Shown here in pieces: positions 5,145 to 5,618 of a stretch of DNA of 5,618 nucleotides (within the stretch, counting starts at the first letter, position 1; every line of letters begins with the position of its first letter). The stretch lies in the NCBI GenBank assembly GCA_016201645.1, contig JACQCL010000192.1:1-5618 (forward strand). Direction: 5' to 3'. The notes beneath the pieces are model-generated. The model was not told the DNA's origin. It ran no database searches and was given only the letters and a program-made list of their open reading frames with translations. A program made the position numbers and the translations under genes. Source of the DNA: Candidatus Rokuibacteriota bacterium. GTDB lineage: Bacteria; Methylomirabilota; Methylomirabilia; Rokubacteriales; CSP1-6.

Positions 5145-5150
5145 CCTCCT
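5145..5150 (-). promoter_or_regulatory. Ribosome binding site of oxidase subunit IV
   Basis: A perfect AGGAGG on the minus strand, 6 nt before the ATG at 5138. It rules out the longer in-frame reading that starts at 5306 inside the subunit III gene. Confidence 0.8.
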
Positions 5151-5169
5151 CAGAGACGCTCTCGAGCGC

Positions 5170-5618
5170 TCATGCCAGGTAGAGGAGTGGAAAGAGGAAG
5201 ATCCAGACAATGTCAACAAAGTGCCAGTACAGCCCGGCCAGCTCGAGGCGGTGCGGATTCCGAATGCGTCTCGCTGCCAACAGGACGGAGTTGAGGATGG
5301 CGCCACCGAGCACGTGAAGGGCGTGGAGGCCGGTCATCGTGTAGTAGAACGACCAGAAAATCCCGGTGCCCGGGGTGAACCCCGCTCGGATCTCGGCGGT
5401 GTACTCGTAGGCCTTGATTCCCAGGAAGGCCAGGCCCAACAGGATGGTCAACCCCAGATGAATCCGGAGCCCCCCCGAATCCCCGCGCTCGGCCATCGCA
5501 AAGGCCTGCACCATGGTCAGGCTGCTGGTGAGGAGGAGGAGGGGGTTGAGGGCCGGGATGGGCACGCTGAGATGCGGGGACTCTGCGGCCCAGCCGGCGC
5601 TCCCGAGGCGAAAGACGA
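5170..5618 (-). CDS. Cytochrome c oxidase subunit III, C-terminal part (5' end outside the window)
   Basis: The frame is open from the right edge to the TGA at 5172-5170 and gives the last 148 residues. A GTG at 5565 is in frame, but residues upstream (VFRLGSAGWAAESPHLS) match the loop after helix 1 of subunit III, so that codon is an internal Val. Further marks are LNPLLLLTSSLTMVQAFA, GIKAYEYTAEI with the conserved Glu, GLHALHVLGG with two His, and the canonical final helix YWHFVDIVWIFLFPLLY. This is the standard COX3 signature, unlike the altered copy at 3412-3972. Subunit III stabilises the catalytic core and proton uptake of aa3/caa3 oxidases in the cytoplasmic membrane. Subunit II and I genes would be expected upstream, to the right of the window. 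Confidence 0.9.
   Translation of the reverse strand, partial: VFRLGSAGWAAESPHLSVPIPALNPLLLLTSSLTMVQAFAMAERGDSGGLRIHLGLTILLGLAFLGIKAYEYTAEIRAGFTPGTGIFWSFYYTMTGLHALHVLGGAILNSVLLAARRIRNPHRLELAGLYWHFVDIVWIFLFPLLYLA

Noticed and set aside
5155..5172. CGCTCGAGAGCG palindrome between subunit III and subunit IV genes
   Set aside because: It has only a 5-bp stem with a 2-nt loop in GC-rich DNA, directly before a strong ribosome binding site; nothing separates it from chance.
1..5618. tRNA, rRNA, CRISPR arrays and complete insertion sequences
   Set aside because: I looked for cloverleaf-like segments, regularly spaced repeats and transposase motifs on both strands and saw none.

Overview
The window is GC-rich bacterial DNA with compact gene packing, Shine-Dalgarno sites and a mix of ATG and GTG starts. 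Gene content (an octaheme HAO-type cytochrome, an aa3/caa3-type oxidase cluster, a PAS-LuxR regulator, a DUF59/MIP18 protein) fits a respiratory, probably nitrogen-cycling soil or sediment bacterium. The combination reminds me of NC10/Rokubacteria-like or deltaproteobacterial genomes, but there is no marker gene, so the taxon is a guess.

Layout. At 2-190 (+) lies the C-terminus of a membrane protein, possibly NnrS-like. It overlaps by 14 bp a complete 100-aa MIP18/DUF59 protein (177-479, +). These two genes converge on a large multiheme cytochrome (566-2254, -). The short convergent gap holds a structured element: a 14-bp tandem repeat, a perfect 16-bp inverted repeat preceded by GTAG (REP/RAYT-like), and a second overlapping inverted repeat that reaches the cytochrome stop codon. 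The cytochrome has nine CXXCH motifs: one N-terminal class-I-type cytochrome c domain followed by an eight-heme HAO-like module and a C-terminal membrane anchor. It is transcribed divergently from a PAS-LuxR regulator (2492-3121, +). The 237-bp region between them holds several small inverted repeats and a sigma-54-like -24/-12 match.

From the right edge down to 3147, on the - strand, is a tight heme-copper oxidase accessory operon. In transcription order it holds a subunit III fragment that runs off the window, subunit IV, heme O synthase (CtaB, GTG start), a second and divergent subunit III, and a small membrane protein with a CAVC motif. Subunits I and II are presumably beyond the right edge.

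Working model. The oxidase operon builds part of a terminal oxidase and its heme O/A supply. The HAO-like cytochrome would handle hydroxylamine, nitrite or NO-level nitrogen chemistry, or act as an electron conduit, at the outer face of the cytoplasmic membrane. The divergent PAS-LuxR protein, with a cysteine cluster in its PAS domain, is the obvious candidate to control it. The direction of the reaction cannot be settled from this sequence. The most unusual items are the nine-heme fusion, its pairing with the Cys-rich PAS regulator, and the three-armed repeat element between the convergent genes.
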